Source: Oxytricha trifallax
Taxonomy: Eukaryota > Ciliophora > Spirotrichea > Sporadotrichida > Oxytrichidae
Direction: 5' to 3'
Length of the DNA stretch: 64,000 nucleotides
Assembly (NCBI GenBank): GCA_000711775.1
Contig: ARYC01025601.1
Span: forward strand, 62,001-126,000
Part shown: one piece after another, positions 11,172 through 21,999 of the stretch
How the letters are laid out: every line of letters starts with the position of its first letter
Position numbering within the stretch: position 1 is the stretch's first letter
Position numbers and translations under genes: made by a program
The notes under the pieces: model-generated
The model's database searches: none
What the model was told of the DNA's origin: nothing
Seen by the model: the letters and a program-made list of their open reading frames with translations, nothing else

Positions 11172-11717
11172 TGCATGAGACCACCAAGCCGGATACACAA
11201 ATGACTTAGAATACACTGTCTCCACCCGGATCCTTGATCAAGAACTCAAATGCACCGTCTGTTAGCAGGTCGGTAGTAACAACATGAGTACGCGCAAAAC
11301 TAATGATCTCTGGTTGAACGTTATCTATAGAGTTGGTTAGATACAAACATGATACTTACTGTAACAATAGACGCCGTCATCTTTGCAATGCTCGGGACAT
11401 TCTTCAACACACTCTTTGGTATCAATAACAATGAAGTTAGTTGGGATATCGCAAACACATTAGTCATCTTCAAGGTTTGTACCATCAGAACTGCAAGAAA
11501 GACATTTATCATCACGATCGGTGCAAAGTCCATCACCAGGGTTTCCGAATTTCTTAGCAGGGCAGGCACCGCAGATGTCAGTCTCTGTATCGAGGAGCTA
11601 GTTAGTTGGACATTTGGTACATAGATCTGCATCTGTTGCGTCACAACCAGCACAGCTTGGCCCTTTGAGAGCACCAGAACCGTGGTCTTAGGCAGCGCCG
11701 AGGAGTGTCTAGTGATT
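11172..11717 (-). CDS. Captured fragment of a cysteine-rich (furin-like repeat) protein gene, with intron
   Basis: On the minus strand the frame is open across the whole insert with TAA/TAG as Gln. The first exon encodes regularly spaced cysteines (CAGC, CTKCPTN, CGACPAKKFGNPGDGLC, CLSCSSDGTN, CVCDIPTNF, CVEECPEHC), the pattern of furin-like or GFR cysteine-rich repeats found in large ciliate surface proteins. A 35-nt GTAAGT...TATAG segment at 11325-11359 interrupts it, and removing it keeps the frame for another 50 codons. No start codon or stop lies inside the insert, so it is an internal piece of a larger gene. Splice signals and an open frame argue against old junk. Whether it is expressed is unknown. 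Confidence 0.72.
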
Positions 11718-11993
11718 CGTTGACTCCATTACTGGTCTACACATTCGTAATTAAAATAAATAATATATATATAATTACGAGTGGTCTGCTAAAGACCCCC
11801 TAGACCACCTAGACCACTAGACCACTAGACCACTAATTATATATATTAATATATTGTATTTAATTAATTTAATATTAAATCTAAATCAAAATAGTATTAA
11901 TGGTACTCCTAATTCATGGCAGTTAATATAACTAATAAATATGTAATTAATCTTAATTTCTTAAATTTCCTATTTTTATCTATTTTAACAATA

Positions 11994-12448
11994 ATAAAGC
12001 AGAAGTAAATGTTTTTATGGTTGATTTGTAAAGTTCATTATTTAAAATTTAAAATTAAAAAGCATATATTCTTTCCATTCAAATAATCAATTTCTTTAGC
12101 GACCTATAATTCTCAAATTTAGACCTACTTGACTATACACAAATGCAATAGTCATAATTATAAAAATTAAAACGAGTCAAAATGATTAACTTGTGCAAAA
12201 TGCTTTTAAAAATGAAAAGTTTCTCATGATCTTTCAAATATTTACAAAAGTTACTAATATGTCCTTGAATTTCGTAGTTGCAAGATTTGTCCAGAAAGAT
12301 ATCTATGGGTACTCAAATAAATATATATACAAACTAAATTTTCTTGATTAATCGTATTTTATAAATTTATCTAACTTCAATTATTCTATTCAATGATATT
12401 GTTCTTCTCAAAAGAAGATTTGAGAAGAGCTTGCTAGAGGAAGTATAA
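11994..12448. other. Spacer upstream of the RFT1-like gene
   Basis: AT-rich with no recognised coding. It probably contains the promoter and 5' end of the gene starting at 12449. Confidence 0.4.
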
Positions 12449-14048
12449 ATGAGTGAACATGACAAGAAAACAATCCACCAAAATGCCCAAAATATGTTAC
12501 TAATTCATCTTTTATAACTATTAAATAGGTCATATATTGCTTTCACAATCAGCTAATAATGTCGATTATAATATTCTCAGTTGCTGAGATGTTTTACTTC
12601 TAGCATTCACTTGAATATTTCACTATAACTTTGGTTTTGATTTGTCTTCCTCCTTAAATTGTAACTATAAAACACGTTTATAACTTATATTTTAGGAAGA
12701 TTTATGTGAGCCTTTCTATGTTTAGCTCCTCTTAAAAATGGACACGACTTTTAGAGTAAAAGCAGAAGTAAGAGTATTCTCATCATTTGATTAATATTAT
12801 TTCAGGGATTAGCAATATTTTTAAGTTAGTGATGCTGTATGTCTTACGAAAGTTAGACTTAAATTATTGGCTTTTGGTTTGGCATAAATTTGCTATTGTT
12901 TGATTATTGTCATCATATACAATTTCTTGTTTATGAAAGATCAGAAATGTTCAATTAGAGAACTATGGTCAAGATATTATAAAATATAGATATGTGAGCA
13001 TAAAGTCAAGATAAAGTATAAGTGTGAAGTCAAGGATAAAGTTGTTAAGTGTGATGTGTTTAAGGAACATAAAAATGACTTGAAAAAGTTCTCATTATTC
13101 TTGCAATTTATATAATTAAAAATACATACTTTAATTATTATTAATTTTATCAATAGTATCTATTGTTTATTTCATTCTAACTGAAGGAGAAAAGCTCATA
13201 ATCTTTGCTCTTAATTAATTTGCAATATATTTTTATTGATTTTATATTATTTATTAAGTTTAAATCCTGAAGCCAAATTTGGACTGATTTCTAATCTAAT
13301 ATCAATTGTTTGCAAGTTTGTGTATCAACCAATAGAAGAAATGGCTTTCTATTTATTTTCTAAATTCAAAAAGCAAAGTGAAGATAAAGATATGAGCAAA
13401 GATTAAAAACAAGATGAGTCAACAGAAAGTAAAGTATAAGATCATTTATATGTGTTGGTAAAAATTACTCAATTTCTGTGTTTTAATGGAATTGGAATGA
13501 TAATATTCGGAGTTTTCTTCTCTAGGATGTTTATCAGAATTGTTTATTCTGAGAAATAGGCCACAGAGTTTATTAGAAACTTATAAATCTTAAATTATAG
13601 TCTGCTCATTAAATTATGATTGCTTATTGCATTTACACCTTGTTAATGGCCATAAATGTAGTAACTGAAGTTTTTATAATAAAATTTACATTTTAATTAA
13701 TTGTAGTTAATCATACTTAAGCCAAAGCATCTAGTTCAGTTCTAAGACAATTATAAAAAGGATTAGTATTGACTTCAATGCAAGATATGGGACTTAAAAA
13801 TAATTTATTATAGTGTTTATGTATTTGCTTCAATACTACTTTCCAAAATAATGGGTATTTAAGGGCTAATCTACAGCAACTGCATTAATATGACAATCAG
13901 AATTGTCATGAATATGTACTATTCTCTCAAATAAGAATCATAAGAGTGAAAAGTTACATATAATTCATTAATGAAGCAGTTTGTGAGAGATCTCATAAAT
14001 GTGTATTATAAGTTCATAATTAGCATGATTAAAAATAGAAGAAAGTGA
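12449..14048 (+). CDS. RFT1-like membrane protein (lipid-linked oligosaccharide translocation), frame interrupted
   Basis: RFT1 proteins are multi-pass ER membrane proteins needed for N-glycan precursor assembly. The span (about 533 codons, MSEHDKKTIHQNAQNM start at 12449, TGA 14046-14048) fits the family length of about 540 residues. Recognised blocks are TEGEKLIIFALN (near 13180), SIVCKFVYQPIEEMAFYLFS (13300-13360), a hydrophobic segment GIGMIIFGVFF, then EVFIIKFTF and a final helix ending in MIKNRRK. QPIEE after a helix is the most telling RFT1 motif. Several frame changes occur, for example near 12640 and 13640; small introns or germline-limited inserts would explain them, but I could not place all boundaries. 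Confidence 0.66.
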
Positions 14049-15105
14049 TCATTTATATTGTTTATTATAATTTCATCAAATTATTCCTAATATTTAAATT
14101 ATTATTATCCCATAAATCTCAAAAGAATTTTAAGTTATTATAAATATAACTAGATAATTGACATAATTTTTATATTAAAAATCCTTTTACTAAAAAATCT
14201 TATTTCATTGGTTGCAGATAATAAATTTTTAATAGGAAATTAAAAGTTGAAATTTATCAAAATAAAATTTTCTTTAGATTCTTTATAATATTCAAAACCC
14301 CGAAACTAAGAATTTCACTTATTAAATACATAATTTTAAGCAGATTTAATATTGAAAATATATATTTTAATGGAAAATATAATTTTAGAATTGACTAATT
14401 TTATCCTAAATTTTGAATTAAATATAGTGTTTCATTCACTTATTATATTTACTTTTTTAATTTGCATCGAAAGAAATTTCAATGATTATTATTCAAATAA
14501 GGAACTAATTTTCAAGAGTGCTACAATTGAGTCAAGTTTATAATGAATTTTTAATCTATTATAATTAATTTAATAAATAATTATGAGATACAAGATATAT
14601 CAGGAGAACAACAGTATGGAAGATTTTTCATCTATTAAAACCTATAACACTAGTTTGATTATTTAGTATATAAAAGATAGGGGAAAATAATAAATATAAT
14701 TGCTATCAATGATCTTTTTTTTTTCACTTAAATAGCATTTCCTTATTTACATAATCTAAATATTATAAAATACTTATGGAATATAATATACTTATACAAA
14801 AGTTTGTAATTTAATATTGAGGTTTAAATTGTAAAAATATTACTGCTTTGAAAGATACAATTAAATTATATGAAATGTGCTTAAAATATGTAAGTTTTAA
14901 AGGTCTCTTTAATAAATAAATTATTTTATCAATAGTTAGAATTTTATTATCATTTTTAATAAATTTTTAATTGTTTATCATTTAATTAGAGTTGTGTTTA
15001 TTTGTGAAGTAAAATATGTAGGAATTTAAATTTTCTAAGTTATATCTGGAATTTAGCTGTTGAAATCTATATAAAATATTTTTTCTAATCTATATATATA
15101 TGATA
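14049..15105. other. AT-rich spacer, no gene seen
   Basis: Runs of A and T, no protein signature on either strand. An open plus-strand stretch near 14352-14543 is very hydrophobic and AT-driven, and I do not consider it a gene. Confidence 0.45.
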
Positions 15106-15112
15106 AAATTAA

Positions 15113-15480
15113 TTTATCTTATCTTCCTCTCTTATTCAGAGTAGAACCTCCTTAGTTTCCTCTCTTCCTAATCTGCTGCAATGACTTTCTTAACTCCTAC
15201 TCTCAAATCTCCAAACTAATCATATTCAAATCCAAGTCCACTCATACCCTTAGCTAGCGAATTCCCATTGGCTCCTCTCTTTGAATTTGAAGAATCTAAC
15301 CCAATATTTGAAAGTTCCTCGTCAATTTCGCCTGTCTCTCCTGTATCAGCTACTTAGTGGTAATGGATCTTCATCAAGAATATCGTGTTTTCAAGTTCAT
15401 GACGGTTTAAATCCTCATCCTAAATTAAATCTACGAAATACTCTTGCTGCACTTGCTTTTACGTCACTTTATTGAAAATT
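15113..15480 (-). CDS. Unrecognised acidic ORF segment
   Basis: The minus strand is open for about 110 codons with normal amino-acid use: DLNRHELENTIFLMKIHYHQ, then a Gly/Asp/Glu-rich stretch (DTGETGEIDEELSNIGLDSS) and DQFGDLRVGVKKVIAADQEE near 15180. The plus strand is also open but gives a Ser/Pro-rich sequence that looks like a shadow. There is no recognisable domain. It may be a separate gene segment or belong to the end of the VPS13-type gene upstream. Confidence 0.5.
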
Positions 15481-15845
15481 AATACTAATAAAAAAGCTAA
15501 ATAATAAATATATACAGTAACCTTAATGACATCATTAAATAAAATATTCCAATGCGTGTAATTAAACCTAATCATATTTAAGCATATTATTTTATGATTA
15601 ATTTTCGGTATCTTAACCTCGATTTGGGATATTGTATATATTTAATTTTTAAATAACTGTAGTTGTGTTTAATAAACTAAAAATAAACAATTTAGTCTGC
15701 TCATAAAATTAATTTTTCTGTTATTTTAATTAAAAATAAGAAAGCAGATGATTAAAGAATAGGATAAACTAACAATCAGCTCTTCAATTAGATGTACAAA
15801 TATATATATTGTTAAAATTTAAAATCAAAAGATCAAACGAAGGAA
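15481..15845. other. AT-rich spacer between minus-strand coding segments
   Basis: No coding or repeat structure is recognised. Confidence 0.4.
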
Positions 15846-17238
15846 CTTCCTTAATGCTTCAAATTTTCTCTATTAGCCAATATAAAGTTAATTTAAAACT
15901 ATTAGTTTTACTTTATCCAATACTTTTTATTTATTCTAAATTCTTAATCCGTTCTTGATTTTATAAGCATTATAATGGTTAAGAAAATAGGGTTAAATGC
16001 TTTGTCTTTGTGATAGGATTTTATTGAGCTTACACAAATAAATCTTTTACCAGTAAAAATGAATGAATTGTTTTTAGCACTTTTTATATAGTTTCTGATT
16101 CAAGCACATTCAAGTTGATATCATTGAGAATTTATAGTGCAAGTGCTTTCTGTTCATTATAATTTTCCAGTTCCATTCTAAAACTCACAAATCTAGGCGG
16201 CTTACCTTTAAAGTCCTAACTTAAATCTAATCCTCTGAGAGTTAATAATTTATCCAGCCTAAGAAGCTAGATGATCAAGTCCAAACACTACATCATCATA
16301 AAGTATTTAAAATCCCTTAGAAATAGGTCCGTGATTACGATTAGCTTATCCAGTTAAAAACATTTATCTTAAATTTCCTAGTCTACTTCCTCTTTGCTCT
16401 AACTGATCTGTGTTAAATTCCTTAATTTTCATGAGTTGCTTTTTCTTAACTTCATAGTTTTACTTCTCTCTTGAAATAATATTCATCCAAATCCTATTTT
16501 AAGTGTTTATCTAAGCTAAATGTGAACTGAAGCTATTTAGTTATCTACTTGCATAACCGACACCGCCCTCAAATAGATCTTGATCAACAGCTAAATCTTA
16601 GAAATCCTGATCCTCTTATGATGATGTCATTATGAAAAAGGCCCCTCTTCTATAGCTATCTAAGATTGAGCCAACTGGTCCCACTCAAGCTGAAATCGTT
16701 TATTTGATAAAGTTATAGTCTCCTTTTAGAAATTATTTTAATCCAATCCTATTGGGATTTTGGAAGAGAGATTAAAAACATATTGAAAACTATTCGCTGT
16801 CTCACCAAGGTTTCCAAAAAGGCCCATAGAAACAATTTCCAAGAATTGGTGATGAGAGTAACATTAATAAATATAATGCTTCTTTATCTAGCTTACAAAG
16901 ATTGGCAAAAGCAAATGCTAATGAGATATTTTGTATTAACTGAACTTTAGTTGCACATTTTTCAATTTACTCAATAGGACTATGAACTTCAACGTTGGAT
17001 TCATTGTGAATTCTCTGAAGAGTATTGGTGATAATTGGAATGAAAAGTTCAGTCTAATATCATTGATAAAGAATTGCTCAAAGAACTTTCTTCTAAGCTT
17101 ATTAATCTTTTTATCATAAGACTTTTTTAATTCATTTATAGTTTCTTTTATCCTATCTATTTCTTCAGATTCATTATAAGGATTTAAGCCAATTTGCTTG
17201 AAACTCTCTTATTGTGATTATCTCTTAGCATGACTAAA
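15846..17238 (-). CDS. VPS13-type lipid-transfer protein, C-terminal part
   Basis: Continuation of the gene starting at 35411, beyond the transposon at 17239-22394. In order on the minus strand: a Lys/Glu-rich helical stretch (ESEEIDRIKETINELKK) leading into INDIRLNFSFQLSP near 17070; a block ending SSPILGNCFYG and GLFGNLGETANSF that resembles the family's GSSDLLGNPVGLF...G region; and GKPPRFVSFRMELENYNEQKA near 16180, matching the RPPRF...Y...EA.GQ block before the C-terminal PH-like domain. Frame changes between blocks suggest introns or internal eliminated sequences. The exact stop is not determined. Confidence 0.65.
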
Positions 17239-17645
17239 TTGGCTAAAATTTATAGATTTTCCAATTTTTAGAAATCCAAATATAAAAAGAACTTAATTGT
17301 TTAGAATATTATAATTATTATTCCTTACCCTGCAAACTTTCCTCTTCAATGCAATTCTCAATTGTTCGTATCATGCATGCTCGCTCAGTTTGGAACTTTA
17401 GCCTCAAGACTAAAAATCTTGACTCTGCTCTTCAAATCAACAAAGTAGAATCACAAACATTAGGGCCTCAATTCTTTTTAATCTTTTCTTTCCTTATTAT
17501 CAATTTTTATCAAATAAATAAAAACCGGACAAAGCGAGAAATTTTCTATAATTTTTTTCACTTTGCCCGGCCAAAGTAAAATTAACTATTATGCCTAATA
17601 AATTTTATCATTAATATTTTATTTCAATTAAAAATGATTAATTCT
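17239..17645 (+). repeat. Left long TIR of the TBE-like element
   Basis: About 400 bp, inverted copy of 21990-22394 with scattered substitutions and small indels. It contains an internal hairpin-like pair, ACCGGACAAAG ... CTTTGCCCGGCC, also present in the right copy. The open stretches at 17349-17579 and 22230-22505 are products of this repeat, not genes. Confidence 0.88.
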
Positions 17646-17769
17646 TTATTAGGAAAAACTACAAATCTATCAATTTATAATTTACATGATATTAATTTAC
17701 TTTGCTTGCATAATGAACAAATTTAAATTTAAATAAGAAATATTAGTCTAATTTATTATTATACACAAA

Positions 17770-19419
17770 TTGCTCACACTGTAGGCTTTTCTTTTTCTTC
17801 CTTCCTTGTTTAATTAATTTAGTAATTAAATTTTCAAAGGTCATATCTCTGACAGTGGTATATAAAAGTTTTCTGGTACAAGACTATTGAATACTTGACT
17901 CTTATGTGCAGTGCTTAATTACTTCTCCCTCTTACTTGCTGATTCTATATTTTATGTCTCTTCTCATTTCCTACCTAAAGTCTGGTTTGATTATTTGTTC
18001 ATGAAAGATTTATTCAGCCACTAATAGCTGATAAATTTTTATACCGTATCTGTAAAAGTTTCTCATAAATCGTCAACTTAAGTTACAATGATTTTAGATG
18101 AGTGTATGAATTCATTATTTGATTTTCACCATGCCCTGTTTACTCTAGCCCACACATAATTTCAAAGCCTTTAAGTTTTAGTTTGGATAAATCATTGGAA
18201 AGTAAAATATTCTCTGGTCTTATATCATTATGAATGATTCCGTTATCATGCACTTCCTTGATAGCATAAAATAATTTAGTTGCAATTACTTTCTTCTCAT
18301 AAGGTCTTAATATTTTTGATTGTAATGATAACTCTAAGTCTGTGACAAGTCCTATCATATCGATTTATATATGCAACTTAGAACTAACTTAATCTGTCAA
18401 GTTCAACTACTCTTTCTGATTTTCTCTCCCTTTCACTAACTAAGGCTTGCATATAGGCATCAAATTTGTTTTAGTTATTACTGTGCTGCTCCATGTACTT
18501 TACAGGAAATAAATCTGAGATCTTCTTGTCAATTACTCTTTCGATTATAGAAGATTTGTATGAGCAAGTAGAATTTTATCATAATCTCCAAAAACTAGCC
18601 AATACCCAATTAGTTTATTATTTAGAAGATTGAGATTTATTTCAAGCTACAGATTTATATATGATTCCATCCTGTTGACTACCATACCATTATTTCTAAT
18701 ATTTTTCCAGTCTTATCGATTTTAAATTTTCCTTGTATCTTTTTTCTTTGGATTTTCGATTTTATTTTAAATAGCTTGAGTGATATAATGGTTTCTGTCT
18801 AAATCATACTGTTTAAAATCTTGGTCTGAATACTATTTTTTAATGATATGCTTTTACATTCTGTACCTTGAAGGAAATCGCTCCTCGCAAATTGGGCAAG
18901 GAAAATTATTTTCTTTATCCTTTTTGTGTCTATATTATTATTGCTTTATATGATAATTTGTAATATATTTTCTAAGTTCCCACTAAGCTTGAAATTATAT
19001 CTTACACCCAGCATATCCACAATCAATTTTTTTAAGGCCTCAACAATCATTCTTGAAATTGTGCTTATCTATATCTGGAATCTTTTTACCAAGTTAATTT
19101 TTTCTTGACTTTCTAATACTTTTGGTTCTTCTTTATATTTCACTTTTTTCAGCTTTAGAAAGGTATTAACTATATTTATACTAGCGAGAAAACGAGCCAA
19201 ATCAAAACAAAAAACTATTTTTATCTTCTAATTTTTGAATCTGTGGATTTGATTTTGGAACAATTTTGTCAGTTTATTCAATTGATTTGGATTATCTTCG
19301 CTTTTGAAGAATTTGTATTTAGGAGTACATTTTTGCTTTTTTAATAAAAAAATTATTTTACTAAAATGATTATGTATTTTATAACTTAGTGTAGTTAAAT
19401 ATTTATTAGTAAAAAACAA
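17770..19419 (-). CDS. Zinc finger plus pseudokinase-like ORF of the TBE-like element, interrupted
   Basis: Counterpart of the TBE 57-kDa-type gene. The N-terminal part (about 19000-19400) is basic. Two C2H2-type fingers follow: CGYAGCKIQFQAQWELRKY ... H near 18950-19020 and FPCPICEERFPSRYRMQKH near 18850-18905. The kinase-like part has IIHNDIRPENILLS at about 18190-18235: the loop Asp and Asn of the catalytic loop are kept, HRD has become HND, and the DFG site reads KGFE. The metal-binding Asp is thus missing and true kinase activity is unlikely. The C-terminal piece (TVRDMTFENLITKLIKQ, about 17790-17850) is Lys-rich. Several frame changes exist, so boundaries are approximate. Confidence 0.72.
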
Positions 19420-19519
19420 TCTAATAAATTAAAACTTATAGATTTATACATTTTCAAAGATTGGCTTATTCATAATTAATTTAACTTAAATTTATTTGAA
19501 ATTAATAACAACTAAATTA

Positions 19520-19929
19520 TTGTAGAAATACATTTGAATTTGGGAAATTAATTTTAATTAAATATATAGTAATACAAAATATTGGCAGTTAAAGTTGACC
19601 AATTTAAACGATCTAGGGCTTATTCGATAGAGAATTCAAAATTAGATGGACTTTGTTATTGGCGGTACTATTTATCGCATCCCTATAGCGAGATAACTTG
19701 AGTTTAATGTGAGAGTATAAAATGAATTTAGAGGGATTTAATTAAAGTGAAGTTATCTCGCTCCAGAGATGAGATAAAATAATACCGCAAATAGTAAAGT
19801 CCAGCTAATTTTCAATTCTCTATCGAATGAGCCATAGATCGTTTAAATTGGCCAACTTTAACTGCCACGATTTGTATTACTATATATTTAATTAAAATTA
19901 ATTTCCCAAATTCAAATGTATTTCTACAA
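19520..19929. mobile_element. Family A palindromic element nested in the TBE-like transposon
   Basis: 410 bp, TTGTAGAAATAC ... GTATTTCTACAA, flanked by TA at 19518-19519 and 19930-19931. The arms carry GGGAAATTAA, GGCAGTTA, AACGATCTAGGGCTTATTCG and AGCGAGATAACTT, in the same order as the copies at 29830 and 50000. It has no ORF. It sits in the non-coding gap between the zinc finger-kinase and 22-kDa-type genes, so it arrived after the host transposon. Confidence 0.88.
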
Positions 19930-20132
19930 TATAATTAAACCTAATTGAAATATTAGACATAAAGTTTTAAAACTTATTAACTTTTTAATTCATTCTGATG
20001 CTTAATTTATTATGCTTGTTAGCTTCTATAAAAAATAAATACTTTCAAACTTGATACTTTAATTAGATAAATTGGTATTATTATATAAGCTTATCAGAAA
20101 CTTTATAAATAATAATTGAAATATAATTAAAC

Positions 20133-20970
20133 ATGGACGTGAATATGATACATGAGTACAGAAATATTAGTCAGAATGAGATAAAATTGACAGAATTGAT
20201 GAACAAATTTTTATCAAAATAAGATTTGCACTCCTATTTATCATAACAAGGTATATACCTAGATTAATTAAATTATTATAGCTGGAATATTTCTGCCAAA
20301 TCTTAACAACACAAAAATAGAATTCTTAAAATAAATTATTAATGGTACTAAAAAATTCCTGTATAACAAGGATGTAAATATTGTAACTTTACCTAAATAC
20401 CAAGAACTATGTATGAAAAATTTACAAGAACACATGCAAAATGATATATAAATTACTCAATATATGCCAGATATAAATAAAAAAGGCCAAAAGGGGTCGC
20501 TTTAAAGAAACTTTTTCTTCGGAGTGATGAGCACAATAAGAAAAAATATTTTGGATGATATGATACATGAATGCAATCTCCAGAGATAAGGCAAAAAAGA
20601 TGTAAATAGCATCAGACAGACAATATTAGCAACAATTAAATGGGCAGAAATTTTAAACAAGCATCCTTATATATCAAGTAAGAATAATAAATTTTAATTT
20701 TCATTCAGAAAAAATGGATGGTCAATATTCCTAATGCAAGACAGAGTTTTGTTGAGTTAAAAGAAACAATAAAAACAAGCTGATTTAAAGAAAAGTTTTA
20801 AAGCAAAATTTATTGATAATCCATTCACTAAATAAAACTCCTAAAACCATTAGAAATCAAGTAGACAACTAGAAGAATTAAAGAGTAATATTCAAGAAAA
20901 TTAAACTCAAGATAAAATTAATAACGCGATCTAATTAAAAGTTCAAAATATGAGTATATATATTATATAT
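20133..20970 (+). CDS. 22-kDa-type ORF of the TBE-like element, intact with a 31-nt intron
   Basis: ATG at 20133 (MDVNMIHEYRNISQNEIKL). A 31-nt GTATAT...TATAG segment at 20251-20281 interrupts codon 40, and its removal joins YLSQQ to AGIFLPNLNNTKIEFLKQI. From there the frame is open under the ciliate code. Matches to TBE copies are GLFLPT/GIFLPN, the TLPKYQE/EIPNYPE block, RNFFFGVMSTIRK, and KHPYISSK followed by an FRKNGWSIFLMQDR stretch. The C-terminus is Gln/Lys-rich and its end overlaps the convergent transposase, so the stop is uncertain. Function is unknown, but conservation across distant elements argues for a real role in transposition or its control. Confidence 0.8.
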
Positions 20971-21999
20971 CAATAATCTTGCTAATTATCTAATACCTTT
21001 ATCTGCTATTCTTTTCGCTATATTATTGTCCACTTTATTAATGCTATTTAAAATAATTTGTCTACTATCAAGTTTGATATTTTTAAGCATCTAATCTGCA
21101 AGTTCTTTTTTAAATTCTTACTTTAAGACAGACTAATAATTCTCGATGGGATTGAGTTAAGGCATATAGGGAGCATTGAATAATAACGCAATATCATATT
21201 TTTCACACATGTTTCTCACCTCTTTAGAGTGATGCGCCTTAAGTTGTCTAAATAAATTACTATTTTGTTATTATAATTCTGATTTTATACTCCTTTAATG
21301 AATTCTTCAACATCTTATTTTTTTATAGAGTTAGGCTTAATTATAAATTCTACAAGGCCGTCTTGATTCGATATACCTCCAATTATTGCTTAAGTTTTAA
21401 GTTTGGTATCTTTTTTCTAAAATTTGGTACTTGGTATATGGGAGTCTCCAAGATTTATTTTTTATAGTTTTATGAGTGAATATAGCTTCATCCACAAATA
21501 TTATCTTATAACTGCACTCTATATAATATGAAACCTTAGCTTAAATTTCTTAAACTTTTAGCATTGCTTCACTCTCATTAAGGTCATAAAATTTTGGAGA
21601 AATATATATTTACTTAAATTTTATTCCATGTTATCCGTATATACTACGAAGCTTAGTGACAGATAATTTAACATCAGGATATTTACGATGAAACATAATG
21701 CATCTTTCAAATAATGAATAACTCGAAAGTTTTTCTAGCGTTTTATTATTCGTAAGATAGGTAATATGCTCAATACTCAACTTATCCCTATTTATCTTAC
21801 ATTATTTAACTACTCCATTACATTCATTTTAGTACCTAAAAACATACTACTTGATTTTATATCTACTCTTGGTAATCAAAAAACCTAAGTTCCGTTCTGA
21901 TATAATTGGTTTCAAATTACTCTCACATTGATTTGTTCCGAATCACAGTGAAAAAATATATTCTGGCGTAATTACAAAAGGTTATACCAATTTATTCAT
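20940..21999 (-). CDS. Tc1/mariner (IS630-type) transposase of the TBE-like element
   Basis: Start ATG at 21997-21999 (MNKLVQPFVITPEYIFSL). The first catalytic Asp is in KIIFVDEAIFTHK near 21490, followed by NKSWRLPY; the second is in KIVIYLDN near 21250 and the Glu in NAPYMPQLNPIEN near 21150. Spacing of the last two is about 35 residues, as in TBE transposases. An in-frame TGA occurs about 20 codons in (near 21940). A change of frame falls between SWRLPY and AIIGGISNQDGLVEF, and a 1-nt shift falls just after LDN near 21243. The copy is thus probably dead although its motifs are well kept. The C-terminal frame runs on to about 20940. Confidence 0.85.

Larger units (their letters stand above)
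10893..11991. mobile_element. Family A palindromic element carrying a gene fragment
   Basis: Arms of about 275 bp (10893-11171 and 11718-11991) are inverted copies and are flanked by TA at 10891-10892 and 11992-11993. Outer ends read TTGTTAAAATAGAT, with GGAAATT and TAACTGCC further in. This is the same order of motifs as in the helicase-encoding element at 59766, whose ends read ACTAAAATAGAT, GGGAAATT and TAACTGCC. Between the arms lie 546 bp of distinctly GC-richer coding DNA. The element resembles a Pack-MITE-like transposon that has captured host sequence. An alternative is a host gene segment flanked by two copies of the repeat that became inverted. Confidence 0.85.

Noticed and set aside
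11349-11624. Plus-strand 91-codon frame and the longest standard-code minus frame in the cargo
   Set aside because: Both are shadows. The minus frame with regular cysteines and a frame-keeping intron is the real one.
14352-14543. Hydrophobic 63-codon plus frame
   Set aside because: Composition is driven by A/T bias and there is no neighbouring coding in the same frame or domain.
17349-17579. Open plus-strand frame as a gene
   Set aside because: It lies in the left TIR of the TBE-like element; its mirror at 22230-22505 is the same repeat read from the other side. The two do not encode the same peptide and have no domain.
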